From Nocardioides baculatus (GTDB taxonomy: Bacteria > Actinomycetota > Actinomycetes > Propionibacteriales > Nocardioidaceae): a DNA stretch of 64,000 nucleotides. Of this stretch, positions 25,485-34,513 are shown piece after piece (position 1 is the stretch's first letter; each line of letters opens with the position of its first letter). The stretch is taken from the NCBI RefSeq assembly GCF_016735675.1, contig NZ_JAERSG010000001.1, positions 744,001 through 808,000 on the forward strand, written 5' to 3'. A program made the position numbers and the translations under genes. Below the pieces are notes generated by a model that was not told the origin of the DNA, did not search any database, and worked only from the letters and a program-made list of their open reading frames with translations.

Positions 25485-26140
25485 GTCGGATCGTCGTGGT
25501 GACGGCGGGACTCACCGTCCCGTCGTCCACCCGGCTCCTCGCGGACCAGATCGCCGAGGCCACCTCGGCGCAGGTCAGCGCGCGCGGCGAGTCCGTCGAG
25601 ATGGACTACGTCGAGCTGCGTGAGGTCGCGTCCGAGCTCGCCACCTTCATGGTGACCGGCGGCATCCCGACGCCGCGGCTCACCGCGCTGCGCGAGCAGG
25701 TGGCCGCGGCCGACGGGCTCGTCGCCGTCACTCCGGTCTTCAACGCGAGCTTCAGCGGGCTGTTCAAGATGTTCTTCGACGCCCTCGACCCCGACGGGCT
25801 CACCGGTACGCCGGTGCTGATCGCCGCGACCGCCGGCACCGCCCGGCACTCGCTGGTCCTCGACCACGCGATGCGCCCGCTCTTCGCCTACCTCCGCGCG
25901 GTCGTCGTACCCACCGGGGTGTTCGCGGCGACCGAGGACTTCGGCAGCCACGGGCTGTCCGACCGGATCACCCGCGCCGCGTCCGAGCTGGCCGCGGCCG
26001 TGCTGAGCCAGGGCGACTACTCCGTCGGCGGCTTCGCACCGGACCTCGCGGCCCGCCCGCGGCGTACGTCCGGCACCCAGGTCGAGTCCGACGTGACCCC
26101 CTTCGGCGACCTGCTCAGGGGTCACACCGGCACCGACTGA
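25481..26140 (+). CDS. NAD(P)H-dependent FMN reductase (CE1759 type)
   Basis: A 219-residue flavodoxin-fold reductase. VTAGLTVPSSTRLLADQI holds the FMN phosphate-binding loop near residues 6-20, and VTPVFNASFSGLFKMFFDALDP near 82-103 holds the isoalloxazine-binding region. It supplies reduced FMN to the monooxygenase made from the overlapping upstream gene (ATGA junction). This gene pair is conserved in corynebacteria and other actinobacteria. Confidence 0.85.
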   Translation: MSRIVVVTAGLTVPSSTRLLADQIAEATSAQVSARGESVEMDYVELREVASELATFMVTGGIPTPRLTALREQVAAADGLVAVTPVFNASFSGLFKMFFDALDPDGLTGTPVLIAATAGTARHSLVLDHAMRPLFAYLRAVVVPTGVFAATEDFGSHGLSDRITRAASELAAAVLSQGDYSVGGFAPDLAARPRRTSGTQVESDVTPFGDLLRGHTGTD

Positions 26141-26384
26141 CGCATCCGTCACTGGTTGCCTCGTCAACTTCCCCCTGACGGGTGATTCCCCGCCGCGCGG
26201 TCCGTGGTTGCGTGGATGGTCGATCGAGCTTGGGAGGGCCATCGATGAGGGAGCGCACGACCGCCGGGGACGGCTCGTGATCCGGGTGGGGCGGGCATCG
26301 GTCCCGTCGACCGCACCGAGGGTTCCGCGGCAGCGCACCGAGTCACTACGGTGGCGGGACCACACCGACCATCGGGAGCCGACG

Positions 26385-26810
26385 ATGTCGATCAACCTCA
26401 ACCCCTACCTCAACTTCCCCGACGCGCAGGCGCGCGAGGCGATGGAGTTCTACGCCTCCGTCCTCGGGGGCGAGCTCACCGTCATGACGTTCGGCGACAT
26501 GGGCACCGAGGGGCCGCTCGCGTCGCAGGTCATGCACGGCCAGCTCGAGGTGCCCGGTGGCCTGGTGCTGATGGGTGCCGACGCGCCGCCGGAGATGGCG
26601 GCGGTCACCTTCGGCGACAACGTCTCGGTGAGCCTGTCCGGCGGCCCCGAGGACGCCGAGCGCCTGCGCGCGTGGTTCGCCGGTCTGTCGGAGGGCGGGA
26701 CCGTACGCCAGCCGCTCGAGGCCGCCCCCTGGGGCGACGAGTTCGGCATGCTCACCGACCGCTTCGGGATCGGCTGGCTGGTCAACATCGCGGGCGCGGC
26801 AGCGTCCTGA
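26385..26810 (+). CDS. VOC-superfamily PhnB-like protein
   Basis: A 141-residue vicinal-oxygen-chelate protein: NPYLNFPDAQAREAMEFYASVLGG at the N-terminus and a second beta-alpha-beta-beta-beta unit ending in DRFGIGWLVNI. PhnB-like members adopt the glyoxalase/bleomycin-resistance fold, but many lack the metal ligands and have no assigned reaction. The ATG is preceded by a GGGAG ribosome site. The 244 bp before it show no other gene. Confidence 0.8.
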   Translation: MSINLNPYLNFPDAQAREAMEFYASVLGGELTVMTFGDMGTEGPLASQVMHGQLEVPGGLVLMGADAPPEMAAVTFGDNVSVSLSGGPEDAERLRAWFAGLSEGGTVRQPLEAAPWGDEFGMLTDRFGIGWLVNIAGAAAS

Positions 26811-26862
26811 GCCGGCGCACCACCCTCTGGCGGAGGCGGCCGCGCGGGAGCACACTCGCACC

Positions 26863-27186
26863 ATGCGCACCCTGAGGCGTCTGCTCGCTCCCCACGCCCG
26901 TACGTCGTGGCTCACGTTCGCTGCCGTGGCGGTGGCGACGGTCCTCGTCGCGATCGTGGTGGTCGTGCTGACCGGCAGCGGCCGCGTCGCCCTTGCCGGA
27001 GTGTTCGGCACCTGGTTCGCGGTGGTCGCCGCCCTGGCTGCGTTCCTCGACGCGATCCTGGTGCCCGGCAACCCGGATTTACGCCGGCAGGCCGGTCATG
27101 CCGGCGGCTGGAGCGGCACGGTCGGGGTCGGGGGCGACTTCTCGCACGGCGGCGGAGGTCCCGGCGGCGACGGCGGTTCCTGCTGA
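26863..27186 (+). CDS. Small membrane protein with Gly/His-rich tail
   Basis: A 107-residue protein with a basic N-terminus and two hydrophobic helices (about residues 17-38 and 42-66). A glycine/histidine-rich tail follows, ending in Cys. Similar small two-helix proteins with GGGG-Asp-Cys tails are common in actinobacteria without a known role. It lies between the VOC and MsrB genes. The coding call rests on codon bias and topology. Confidence 0.55.
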   Translation: MRTLRRLLAPHARTSWLTFAAVAVATVLVAIVVVVLTGSGRVALAGVFGTWFAVVAALAAFLDAILVPGNPDLRRQAGHAGGWSGTVGVGGDFSHGGGGPGGDGGSC

Positions 27187-27215
27187 GGTCAGGCGACCCT
27201 GCCTAGGCTCGTCCT

Positions 27216-27644
27216 GTGTTCAAGCGCCGCGCCCGACCTCAGCCACCCGTCGTACGCACGGACGCGGAGTGGCGCGAACGCCTCTCGCCCGAGGCCTACC
27301 GCGTGCTCCGCCAGGCGGGGACCGAGGCGCCCGGGAGCAGCGCGTATGCGCACCCGTCCGCCGGACCGGACGGCGTGTACCGCTGTGCCGGCTGTCAGGC
27401 CGAGCTGTTCCGCTCGACGGACCAGTTCGAGTCGGGCACGGGCTGGCCCAGCTTCTCCGAGGTGGCCAGCCGGAGTGCGGTGGAGGTGCACACCGACTTC
27501 AAGCTGCTGTTTCCCCGTCGCGAGGCGAGCTGTGCCACCTGCGGAGGGCACCTGGGGCACGTCTTCGGCGACGGCCCCCGGCCCACGGGCCAGCGGTGGT
27601 GCATCAACGGCGCCGCGCTCACGCTCGAACAGGTTGACGAATAG
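27216..27644 (+). CDS. msrB: Peptide-methionine (R)-S-oxide reductase (MsrB)
   Basis: A 142-residue repair enzyme. It binds structural zinc through two Cys pairs (RCAGCQAEL, Cys57/60, and CATCGGHLGHVF, Cys106/109). SGTGWPSF and RWCINGAAL (catalytic Cys129) complete the active site. It reduces methionine-R-sulfoxide in oxidised proteins, using thioredoxin. There is no msrA nearby. The start is GTG, with a basic N-terminal extension of about 15 residues that is not a signal peptide. Confidence 0.9.
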   Translation: MFKRRARPQPPVVRTDAEWRERLSPEAYRVLRQAGTEAPGSSAYAHPSAGPDGVYRCAGCQAELFRSTDQFESGTGWPSFSEVASRSAVEVHTDFKLLFPRREASCATCGGHLGHVFGDGPRPTGQRWCINGAALTLEQVDE

Positions 27645-27831
27645 TGTGGTTGCGAAGTAAAGTGGTCCTACGTTCCTAGCCTCTGGGCCACCAGCTCCGA
27701 TGGTGCGCCTTCCCGGTGGTGATGCGGACGAGTTGCGAGGGTGAGTAATAGCCCCAGTGGGGCCTCCAGGAGCGACGACCGTTGTCCGTCACGCGCGTGC
27801 GTGACGACCCGTCGTCGAGAGGAGGCCGACT

Positions 27832-29091
27832 GTGTCCCACCCCATCGTGGCTGCGGCCTCCGACGTACGCGCCGCGCTCAAGGGCGTGGCGGGCGTGAAC
27901 CCCACCTTCATGTCGACCGCCGACAAGGCGGACGCGCTCACCGAGCTCGGCCGAGCCGAGGCGCAGCTGGCCGAGCTGCGGCTCCGGATCCTCGCCGACG
28001 CCGGCGACCTGGCGCACGAGACCGCGGCCAAGGATGCCGCGGGGTGGCTGGCGAAGGCGACTCGCACGCGCTTCAGCGATGCCCGTGCCGACCTCGCGCT
28101 CGCCGCCGCCCTCGACCGCGACCGGGCACTCGTCGCCGCGGCGATGCGCGAGGGGTCGGTGACGCTGGCGCAGGCGCACGTCATCCGCCGGACCGTCGAC
28201 GCGCTCCCCTCGTCCGTGGACGCCGACACGGTGGCTGCGGCTGAGGCACACCTCGTGGCGCAGGCGGCGGAGTTCGGGCCGAAGGAGCTCGGCCGGATCG
28301 GTCGCCGCGTCCTCGAGGTCGTGGCGCCGGAGATCGCCGAGGCCGCGGAGGCGGCCCGGCTGGCCGAGCAGGAGGCCAACGCGGCCGAGCGGACTCGGCT
28401 CACGATGCGCCGCCTCGGCGATGGCACCACCCGGATCTCGGGCCGGGTTCCCGACGCCGTGGCCACCCGGTTCGCGACCTACCTCGAGGCGTTCACCAAC
28501 CCGCGCGTCGCCGGGGTCGGCACAGGAGGAGACGCGGTCGTACGGCCGGCGTACCCCAAGCGGATGGGCGATGCGCTCGCCCAGTTCCTCGAGGCCGTCG
28601 ACCCGGCCCGCCTCCCGCTCCACGGTGGCGACGCGACCACCGTCATCGTCACGATCCCCCTCGCTTCGCTCCAGGCCAAGCTCGCAGCCGCTGACGTCAT
28701 CGGCGCCGGACTGGTGCCCGGTGACGACCTCACCGGCGACCGGCTCACCGCATCACAGGTCCGACGCCTGGCCTGCACCGCGACGATCCTGCCCGCCGTC
28801 CTCGGCGGTGACAGTCTCCCGCTCGACCTGGGCCGCGGTCGACGACTGTTCACCCCGGCCCAGCGCAAGGCGCTCGTGATCCGCGACCAGACCTGCCGCG
28901 CCGAGGGATGCGACGTCCCCGCCACATGGTGCGAGGCCCACCACCGCCGGGATCCCTGGTCCGAGGGCGGCCTCACCGACCTCGACGACGGCGAGCTCCT
29001 CTGCAGCCATCACCACCACCGTGCCCACGACGCACGCTTTCACCTCCAGCGCCTTGCCAACGGGGACGTCCGGTTCCATCGGCGCAGGTAG
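27832..29091 (+). CDS. DUF222/HNH endonuclease-domain protein
   Basis: A 419-residue protein. Residues 40-320 match the helical DUF222 region. Residues 335-410 form an HNH module with zinc-type CRAEGC, WCEAHHRRDPWSEGG and LLCSHHHHRAHD (catalytic His and Asn/His positions). These actinobacterial proteins (13E12 repeat type) exist in many copies and are thought to be mobile or defensive nucleases, but no activity is proven for this one. It is the last gene with normal host codon use before the low-GC island. The GTG start has a GAGGAGG ribosome site. Confidence 0.85.
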   Translation: MSHPIVAAASDVRAALKGVAGVNPTFMSTADKADALTELGRAEAQLAELRLRILADAGDLAHETAAKDAAGWLAKATRTRFSDARADLALAAALDRDRALVAAAMREGSVTLAQAHVIRRTVDALPSSVDADTVAAAEAHLVAQAAEFGPKELGRIGRRVLEVVAPEIAEAAEAARLAEQEANAAERTRLTMRRLGDGTTRISGRVPDAVATRFATYLEAFTNPRVAGVGTGGDAVVRPAYPKRMGDALAQFLEAVDPARLPLHGGDATTVIVTIPLASLQAKLAAADVIGAGLVPGDDLTGDRLTASQVRRLACTATILPAVLGGDSLPLDLGRGRRLFTPAQRKALVIRDQTCRAEGCDVPATWCEAHHRRDPWSEGGLTDLDDGELLCSHHHHRAHDARFHLQRLANGDVRFHRRR

Positions 29092-29623
29092 GAGCCCGCC
29101 GTCCGCGCACTCGTAAGCACTGTTGGCGTGACACCGGTGGTCGAGACGTGGCGTCTGCCGCTGCTAATCGCCCACTATGACGCAGGTCGAGTCCGCGGGC
29201 GGCTGATAGACAGCAACTGCCTCTGTGGCGGACCGGTCCGCAGGGTTGCACTAGATGTTCCGGTGTCCTCCAGGGTGACCACGATCGAGGGTCACCGGGC
29301 ACGGTTGGAAGCACGGCAGCGCGGCTCTACGAGTCGCCCCTCCACGGGACCTTCCGACCCGGCCAATCAAGGCGTTGCCCCAGCTGGGCCAACCGACCGC
29401 TGTCGAATAGACCTTGCCCTTCAGGGTGAGTTCGCGTCGATTCGGCGCAGGTTCTTTGGTGCTGGAGTGATCGCTGCCGGCCTCAGACTCAGCGACGATG
29501 ATGTCGACGGTGATGCTGCGACCGCAGGCGTCGCGGGAGCCCGCGGCAACGCAAACAAGCGGTCCGCCCTGAGTCGGCCACGCGGCGCTCTAGCTAACGG
29601 TCGCGTCGTGTACAAATGGCGCG
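29092..29623. other. Non-coding left border of the accessory island
   Basis: There is no convincing gene here. Open frames on both strands lack recognisable domains or ribosome sites. Base composition shifts from the host pattern to a lower-GC one. A short hairpin (GGTGACC with GGTCACC) lies near 29273. The last bases carry a -10-like TACAAA about 8 bp before the next GTG. No tRNA, integrase or clear attachment repeat was seen. Confidence 0.5.
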
Positions 29624-30697
29624 GTGAGCATTAGTGGAGTGGACCCAAAGGACTATGACCGAACCGGTGAGCGCGACGCCGCGCTGAAGCACAACAGCGT
29701 CGTCGCTATCGCGAAGAGTGACGCCAAAGCGCACGCACAGTATCTCTCGTGGCGACAGATAGATCCTTTCCCAGACATCAGGCCGGCCCTGCTAAACAGT
29801 GCTGACATCGTCGATTACGTGGCACAGACCGGCATGATCTACCCGTTTCACCCTGAGAAGTTGAAATCGGCGAGCTACGAGGTCGCCCTCGTTGGAGACT
29901 ACGTCTACATCGACGAGAACGGGGACAAACAGAGCGGAACTCTTGCGAAAGGGCAAGAGATCACGATCAGGAAGAACAGCATAACGTTTCTAACCGTCGA
30001 GCCATTCTTTCGTTTGCCGGACTACATCGCGCTTCGTCACAATCTAAAGATCGATAACGTCTACAAAGGGCTGCTTGTTGGTACCGGTCCGCTGATCGAC
30101 CCAGGCTTCGTGGGACGCATCGCGCTTCCCCTGCATAACCTGACAGAGAACGACTACACCTTCGTTGGCGGCGAAGGCGTGATCTGGGTCGAGTTCACCA
30201 AGCTCAGCAAGTTGCCCGCACCCGCCCGCCCTGCGCCCGTTGATGTGGCCGCGGCCAGCCCGACGACCGCCAGCCCTGTCGCGGCCACACCACTGGCACT
30301 CCCTGGCCGCCAGGGCATGTATGTGCCATTCGCCGCGTCGCGAACGCATGACCGACTGGTCGGGGGCTACGTTCGCCAGGCGGTCGGTTCTGGCAAGTGG
30401 CCCGAGAGCAGTACAGCGCGAATCGCCCGTACTGCCAACAAAGCCAAGAAAAAGGTCCGCAATCTTGAGCTCCTGATACCCACGATTGGGATCCTCGGGA
30501 TCGTTGTGCTCGTTGTAACGCTATTCAGCGTCTTTGTCGTACCCCGAATCAACGACGTCAACGGTGACGTGGACCGGCGCGAAGACGACGTCACCGAACT
30601 ACAGAATCGACTCGCCGAACTTGAAGACCAACTAGCAGATCTCCGGCTACAGAATTCAGTGCCCAAGTCGCGAGGACCCCGGTCCAACCGCCCCTGA
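29624..30697 (+). CDS. Membrane-anchored dCTP deaminase/dUTPase-fold protein, degenerate site
   Basis: A 357-residue protein. Residues 50-195 follow the Dcd trimer fold (IRPALLNSADI, SASYEVAL, FFRLPDYIAL, GPLIDPGFVGRIALPLHN). By eye, the Glu that activates water in Dcd (in the ..LEF/LEL strand) is Pro169 here, and the conserved Ser/Arg of the preceding loop are absent, so deamination is unlikely. A Pro/Ala linker (197-225), a basic stretch, one membrane helix (284-306) and a coiled coil (316-345) follow. It may be a membrane-bound nucleotide sensor or effector. The GTG start looks leaderless. Confidence 0.68.
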   Translation: MSISGVDPKDYDRTGERDAALKHNSVVAIAKSDAKAHAQYLSWRQIDPFPDIRPALLNSADIVDYVAQTGMIYPFHPEKLKSASYEVALVGDYVYIDENGDKQSGTLAKGQEITIRKNSITFLTVEPFFRLPDYIALRHNLKIDNVYKGLLVGTGPLIDPGFVGRIALPLHNLTENDYTFVGGEGVIWVEFTKLSKLPAPARPAPVDVAAASPTTASPVAATPLALPGRQGMYVPFAASRTHDRLVGGYVRQAVGSGKWPESSTARIARTANKAKKKVRNLELLIPTIGILGIVVLVVTLFSVFVVPRINDVNGDVDRREDDVTELQNRLAELEDQLADLRLQNSVPKSRGPRSNRP

Positions 30698-30715
30698 ATG
30701 CAGAAATTTGTGTCA

Positions 30716-32044
30716 TCAGCACGGGGCGGGCAGATCCTTGGCTGCCCGGCCCACGAGCAACTCAACATCAGCGAACATGGCGTTCAGAGTCTCGCTGTCC
30801 AAGACTTCCTGCACCGCAACTGCCACCGCCGGTTCTAGGCGGGGCCACATCAGCGGCGCGGCCGCGTCTTGGTTGACTTCGTGCTCGGTGCCGTCAGCTC
30901 CTTCGACCCACGCCTGTGACGCGGTCACGGCCTCGGTCCGATCCATCCCGGCCGCCAGAAAATCCCTCAGCATCCGGCTTGAGGCGAGTTCCCGGCCGGC
31001 TCGCTCCACGTTCCGCAACATCTGCTTCACGTCAACCTCTAGGCCCAAGCACAACTGGGTCGACTTCAACAGCAGATGTTCGGCCAGCGCCGCAGCGTCC
31101 GGGATCGCAACTCGCTCCACCGATGAGTGACTCAGATCGCGGTGCTGCCACAGCGCGATGTCTTCCATAACTGGGCCGACATAGCCTCGCAGAAGACGCG
31201 AGACCCCGCAGATCTGCTCTGCTGTTATCGGGTTTTTCTTGTGAGGCATCGAGGATGAACCGACCTGGTACGGGCCTTGGCCTTCGCTTAGCTCGGCAAC
31301 ACCATCGTGCGCGCCTAGCCGAACGTCTGTGGCGAACGCCTCACAGATGCCGCCCAGCACCGCAAGGTCGGCAACCCAGGTGGCCAAGGCGTCACGGAAA
31401 ATCACCTGTGTAGACGCGTTTGGCACGCCTAGGTTCAGCCGCGACGCCACTAGCTCACGCAACCGGGGGCTCAAGTTGATTCCGGTGCCGACCGGTCCGG
31501 TCAGATTAACGACCGCCAAATCGTTGCCAACTGCTTCCAGGCGAACAACTGACCGTTCTACGGCAAACGCAAAGTCGGCGAGCCTGTGCCCGAAGACATC
31601 TGGTGCTGCTGCCTGTCCGTGGGTTCGGCCTACACATACTGTGTTTCGGTGCTTGAGCGACTGACTTCCGAGCGCAACGGTGAAGCGGCGCGCCTCGGCC
31701 AGAATCCAGTTGTTCGCAGTCCGCAAGGCCATCGCCTGCGCGGTGTCGACGATGTCGCTGCTGGTCAGGTTCCGATGGACGAAACCGGCGGTCTTGGTGT
31801 CCATGGGCTCGGTGAATGCCTTTATGAACGCGACAACGTCGTGGCGGGTGTCCGCCTCGATCTGCCTGACGCGTTCGATGAGAGGAACCGGGGCGGCTCT
31901 GATCTGGTCCAAGGCCTCGGCGGGCACCACGCCCATCTCGTACTGCGCGTGGGCAACTGCGACCGCGACGTCGCGCCAGCGACTGAGCTTCGCATCCTCA
32001 GACCATAGGGACGCCATCTCGGCTGACGTGTAACGCATAATCAT
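30716..32044 (-). CDS. Adenylosuccinate lyase (PurB) homologue of the island
   Basis: A 442-residue fumarase/aspartase-fold lyase with intact catalytic motifs: TRHDV near 66-70, TSSDIVDT near 94, GRTHGQAA near 139 and the signature loop GSSSMPHKKNP near 262-272. The family cleaves fumarate from adenylosuccinate, SAICAR or the related N6-succino-2-aminoadenylate. Its codon use is unlike the host genes, so it is probably an additional copy rather than the housekeeping one. It faces the Dcd-fold gene and diverges from the MazG-like gene. The PurZ-like enzyme nearby would make its substrate. Confidence 0.85.
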   Translation of the reverse strand: MIMRYTSAEMASLWSEDAKLSRWRDVAVAVAHAQYEMGVVPAEALDQIRAAPVPLIERVRQIEADTRHDVVAFIKAFTEPMDTKTAGFVHRNLTSSDIVDTAQAMALRTANNWILAEARRFTVALGSQSLKHRNTVCVGRTHGQAAAPDVFGHRLADFAFAVERSVVRLEAVGNDLAVVNLTGPVGTGINLSPRLRELVASRLNLGVPNASTQVIFRDALATWVADLAVLGGICEAFATDVRLGAHDGVAELSEGQGPYQVGSSSMPHKKNPITAEQICGVSRLLRGYVGPVMEDIALWQHRDLSHSSVERVAIPDAAALAEHLLLKSTQLCLGLEVDVKQMLRNVERAGRELASSRMLRDFLAAGMDRTEAVTASQAWVEGADGTEHEVNQDAAAPLMWPRLEPAVAVAVQEVLDSETLNAMFADVELLVGRAAKDLPAPC

Positions 32045-32175
32045 CGGACAACCCTTCGCAGCGCACAGGACTTCGCGATCATCATCTGACGGATCCGCAC
32101 CATCTTCCCGCCGGTGTCCCTAGCTTCGGTCCGTGTCGTGGACCCTACCCATGGCGTTCCCCAGCAAGTGTTCGC

Positions 32176-32880
32176 GTGTGCGACAGTTGGGTCGTGCCAT
32201 CGAAGCAAACCTCCGCCCGCACGAGTCGCGGAGCGTCTTGGGGAGCCACCAGTGGTTTGACCCACCTGCACTTGTCCACGGCTGCCGATGGCGAAGTCTT
32301 GGACGCCTCAGCCTCGGTTCAGCTCGAGCTCGAGCTCGACATCGAGCCGACCGGCCCGCAGTTGATGCTCACAGTGACCAACGGCACCACTACCGATACC
32401 CGTAGCGAGGCTTTTGAGAGGGCCTGTCACGCCGTTCCGACTGCCCATGTCGGTGAGGTCATGCGTCAGGTGATCGAGTTCCATGAAGCGTTCAATCTGC
32501 CGCGCCAGCCTCTCCCCGATGCCCACGTCGGGGACGTGCTGGCTCAACTGCGTGTTCGTCTTCTGCGTGAGGAGACCGAGGAGTTCGCAGAGGGGACAGA
32601 CGAACGAGACGTGGTACCGATTGCGGACGCGCTCGCAGACGTCGTATACGTCGCCTACGGATCCGCTCTGACCTACGGCATCGATCTTGACGCCGTTATT
32701 CGTGAGGTGCATCGGTCAAACATGAGCAAGTTGGATGTAAACGGACAGCCTCTCTTACGCTCAGACGGGAAGGTGCTTAAGTCAACCCGCTACAGCCCCC
32801 CCGCCCTAGCGAGCGTGCTGCAGGGTCAGCTTCCTCTGTTTGCTGACACGGGCGCTAGGTCGGAGGCGCTCACGAGTTGA
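32176..32880 (+). CDS. MazG/HisE-type nucleotide pyrophosphohydrolase
   Basis: The longest frame gives 234 residues, but the catalytic domain begins near residue 95 and the true start is uncertain (ATG at 32365 is an alternative). The metal-binding helices are clear: REETEEF (Glu132, Glu133, Glu136) and IADALADVVYVAYG (Asp151, Asp155). EVHRSNMSKLDVNGQPLL follows, typical of the phage and bacterial MazG-HisE branch. Members hydrolyse (d)NTPs to (d)NMP plus pyrophosphate. In Z-genome phages, MazZ of this type turns dGTP into dGMP for PurZ. Confidence 0.78.
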   Translation: MCDSWVVPSKQTSARTSRGASWGATSGLTHLHLSTAADGEVLDASASVQLELELDIEPTGPQLMLTVTNGTTTDTRSEAFERACHAVPTAHVGEVMRQVIEFHEAFNLPRQPLPDAHVGDVLAQLRVRLLREETEEFAEGTDERDVVPIADALADVVYVAYGSALTYGIDLDAVIREVHRSNMSKLDVNGQPLLRSDGKVLKSTRYSPPALASVLQGQLPLFADTGARSEALTS

Positions 32881-33016
32881 GTGCGGTCGCCCGCTCACTG
32901 CTCGATCGTCGTTGAGTCGCCCAGGTTAGAAACCTGACATCCGCCGCCAGCGAGTGGCTCAGCCGCGCCCACGGGTTGTCCCAGCGAATGCCATCGCGAT
33001 CTCCTAGAGTCCACAC

Positions 33017-34513
33017 ATGGCTGGCAATGAACCTGATCCCGAATGGACGAACCAATCGGTACGGGACTTCGCGGCTGGACGCGACCCAGTCGAAGCCGTC
33101 ACACAAACCGCTGGCTCACTGCTTCTCGCAGCAGCAGACGCCGGGCTCCCCACGCAGCCCCTCAACCCGTTCGAGCTCGCCGAACACCTGGGGATCAAAC
33201 TGCGTCCGCGTTACGACGTCCGCGATGCCCAACTGGTCCAAGACTTGTCGTCGGACCCGGGCCCAGCTGAGTCCGGTCCCGATCAGCGGAGACAGTCGGT
33301 TGGTCTGAATGCCTTCAAGTCCGCCCCCGGACTCACCATTGAGTACAACCCCACCCGCCCCCCGGGCCGTCTGCGCTACAGCGTCGCGCACGAGCTTGCG
33401 CACGCCCTGTTCGACGACGCAGGACTCAAGACCCGACACAGGACTCCGCAGGGCGCCCTGGAACATGCGACCACCGACGACAACTGGCAACTAGAACTAT
33501 TGTGCAACATTGCGGCGGCAGAACTTTTGATGCCGAGCACCGAAATGCTGGGCATCACCAACACCTCCACCGACATCGACTTTTTGATGGCGCAACGCGC
33601 AAGGTTCGATGTCTCAACCGAGGCACTTCTACGTCGTTTCGTGCACGCGTGTGAACGCCAAATTGACCTGGTAGCCCTTTCGAGGACGCAAGACCACACA
33701 GGGGCGCCCCTCAGGGTCGACTACGTTCTGTCCTCTCGCTACGGCGACCGGCAAGTCGAACCGCACCAACAATTCGCAGCGACCTCTATTTTCGCCGCGC
33801 CCGTTGCAGTAGGTCAGACCGCTCGCGGGCTTGAACCACTTCAAACCACGCTTAGGTCGGTTCAGGTCGTGGGAGTATCGCCGTACCCAGGTGCTCGATC
33901 TCCGCGAGTCCTTGCGATCGTGGAACCCCCCGAGTCTGTCGAGCGCAGTGACAAACGCCTCCAGTTCGTCACCGCCGACATCAGCGACGCCGTCCAGCCC
34001 GAACCCGGAGCTGTCAGCGACGGCAACGACGTGACACGACGACTCATCGCCCACGTCGTCTCCGACTCCGCACGCGCGTGGGGCAAAACCGGTGTCGCCG
34101 GATCGTTGGCGCGGCACGTACCCGACGCGGCACGCGCCTTCAGGTCCTGGGCCATCGCCGACCCGGACAATCTCGCCCTCGGAAACGTCCACATCGTCGA
34201 CGTACCAGCCTCGACGGGAGGGCCTATGGTCGACATCGCATCAATGGTGGTGCAATCCGGCTTCGGTCCCAGCAGCACGCCCAGGCTTTCCTACGTCGCT
34301 CTGGGAGAGGCGCTGGAGCGGATCGCTGATATCGCCCAGCAACAGGGGCGCGAAGTTCACATTCCCCGGATCGGGGCGGGCCAGGCGGGCGGGCGGTGGG
34401 ACCTCATCGAGACCACGATTGGCCGGACTCTCCTCGACCGAGGCATCAAGACCGTCGTATACACCAAGCCCTCAAGGTCGCGGGCCGCCCGAGCCACGGG
34501 GTCGCCACAGTGA
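33017..34513 (+). CDS. ImmA/IrrE-type metallopeptidase fused to a macrodomain
   Basis: A 498-residue fusion. Residues 45-215 are an ImmA/IrrE peptidase: VAHELAHALFDD gives HExxH zinc ligands His125 and His129, and LLCNIAAAELLMP gives the third ligand region near Glu169. A linker domain (230-315) follows. Residues 318-485 are a macrodomain: FVTADISDAV, IAHVVSDSARAWGKTGVAGSL and HIPRIGAGQAGGRW, the ADP-ribose-binding loops of the ADP-ribose-1''-phosphatase type. It may cleave a repressor or effector and bind or remove ADP-ribose. Its stop overlaps the kinase-PurZ start (GTGA). Confidence 0.78.
   Translation: MAGNEPDPEWTNQSVRDFAAGRDPVEAVTQTAGSLLLAAADAGLPTQPLNPFELAEHLGIKLRPRYDVRDAQLVQDLSSDPGPAESGPDQRRQSVGLNAFKSAPGLTIEYNPTRPPGRLRYSVAHELAHALFDDAGLKTRHRTPQGALEHATTDDNWQLELLCNIAAAELLMPSTEMLGITNTSTDIDFLMAQRARFDVSTEALLRRFVHACERQIDLVALSRTQDHTGAPLRVDYVLSSRYGDRQVEPHQQFAATSIFAAPVAVGQTARGLEPLQTTLRSVQVVGVSPYPGARSPRVLAIVEPPESVERSDKRLQFVTADISDAVQPEPGAVSDGNDVTRRLIAHVVSDSARAWGKTGVAGSLARHVPDAARAFRSWAIADPDNLALGNVHIVDVPASTGGPMVDIASMVVQSGFGPSSTPRLSYVALGEALERIADIAQQQGREVHIPRIGAGQAGGRWDLIETTIGRTLLDRGIKTVVYTKPSRSRAARATGSPQ

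Noticed and set aside
27790..27815. Palindrome GTCACGC-GCGT-GCGTGAC before the HNH gene
   Set aside because: A short stem with no conserved operator identity; not strong enough for a separate call.
29076..29450. Short repeat TCGGCGCAGG at both ends of the island's left gap, as a possible attachment site
   Set aside because: Only about 11 bases, expected by chance in GC-rich DNA, and no integrase or tRNA is near.
29128..29634. Possible 168-residue gene in the island gap
   Set aside because: No ribosome site, no recognisable motif, Arg/Ala-rich composition, and it overlaps the start of the next gene.
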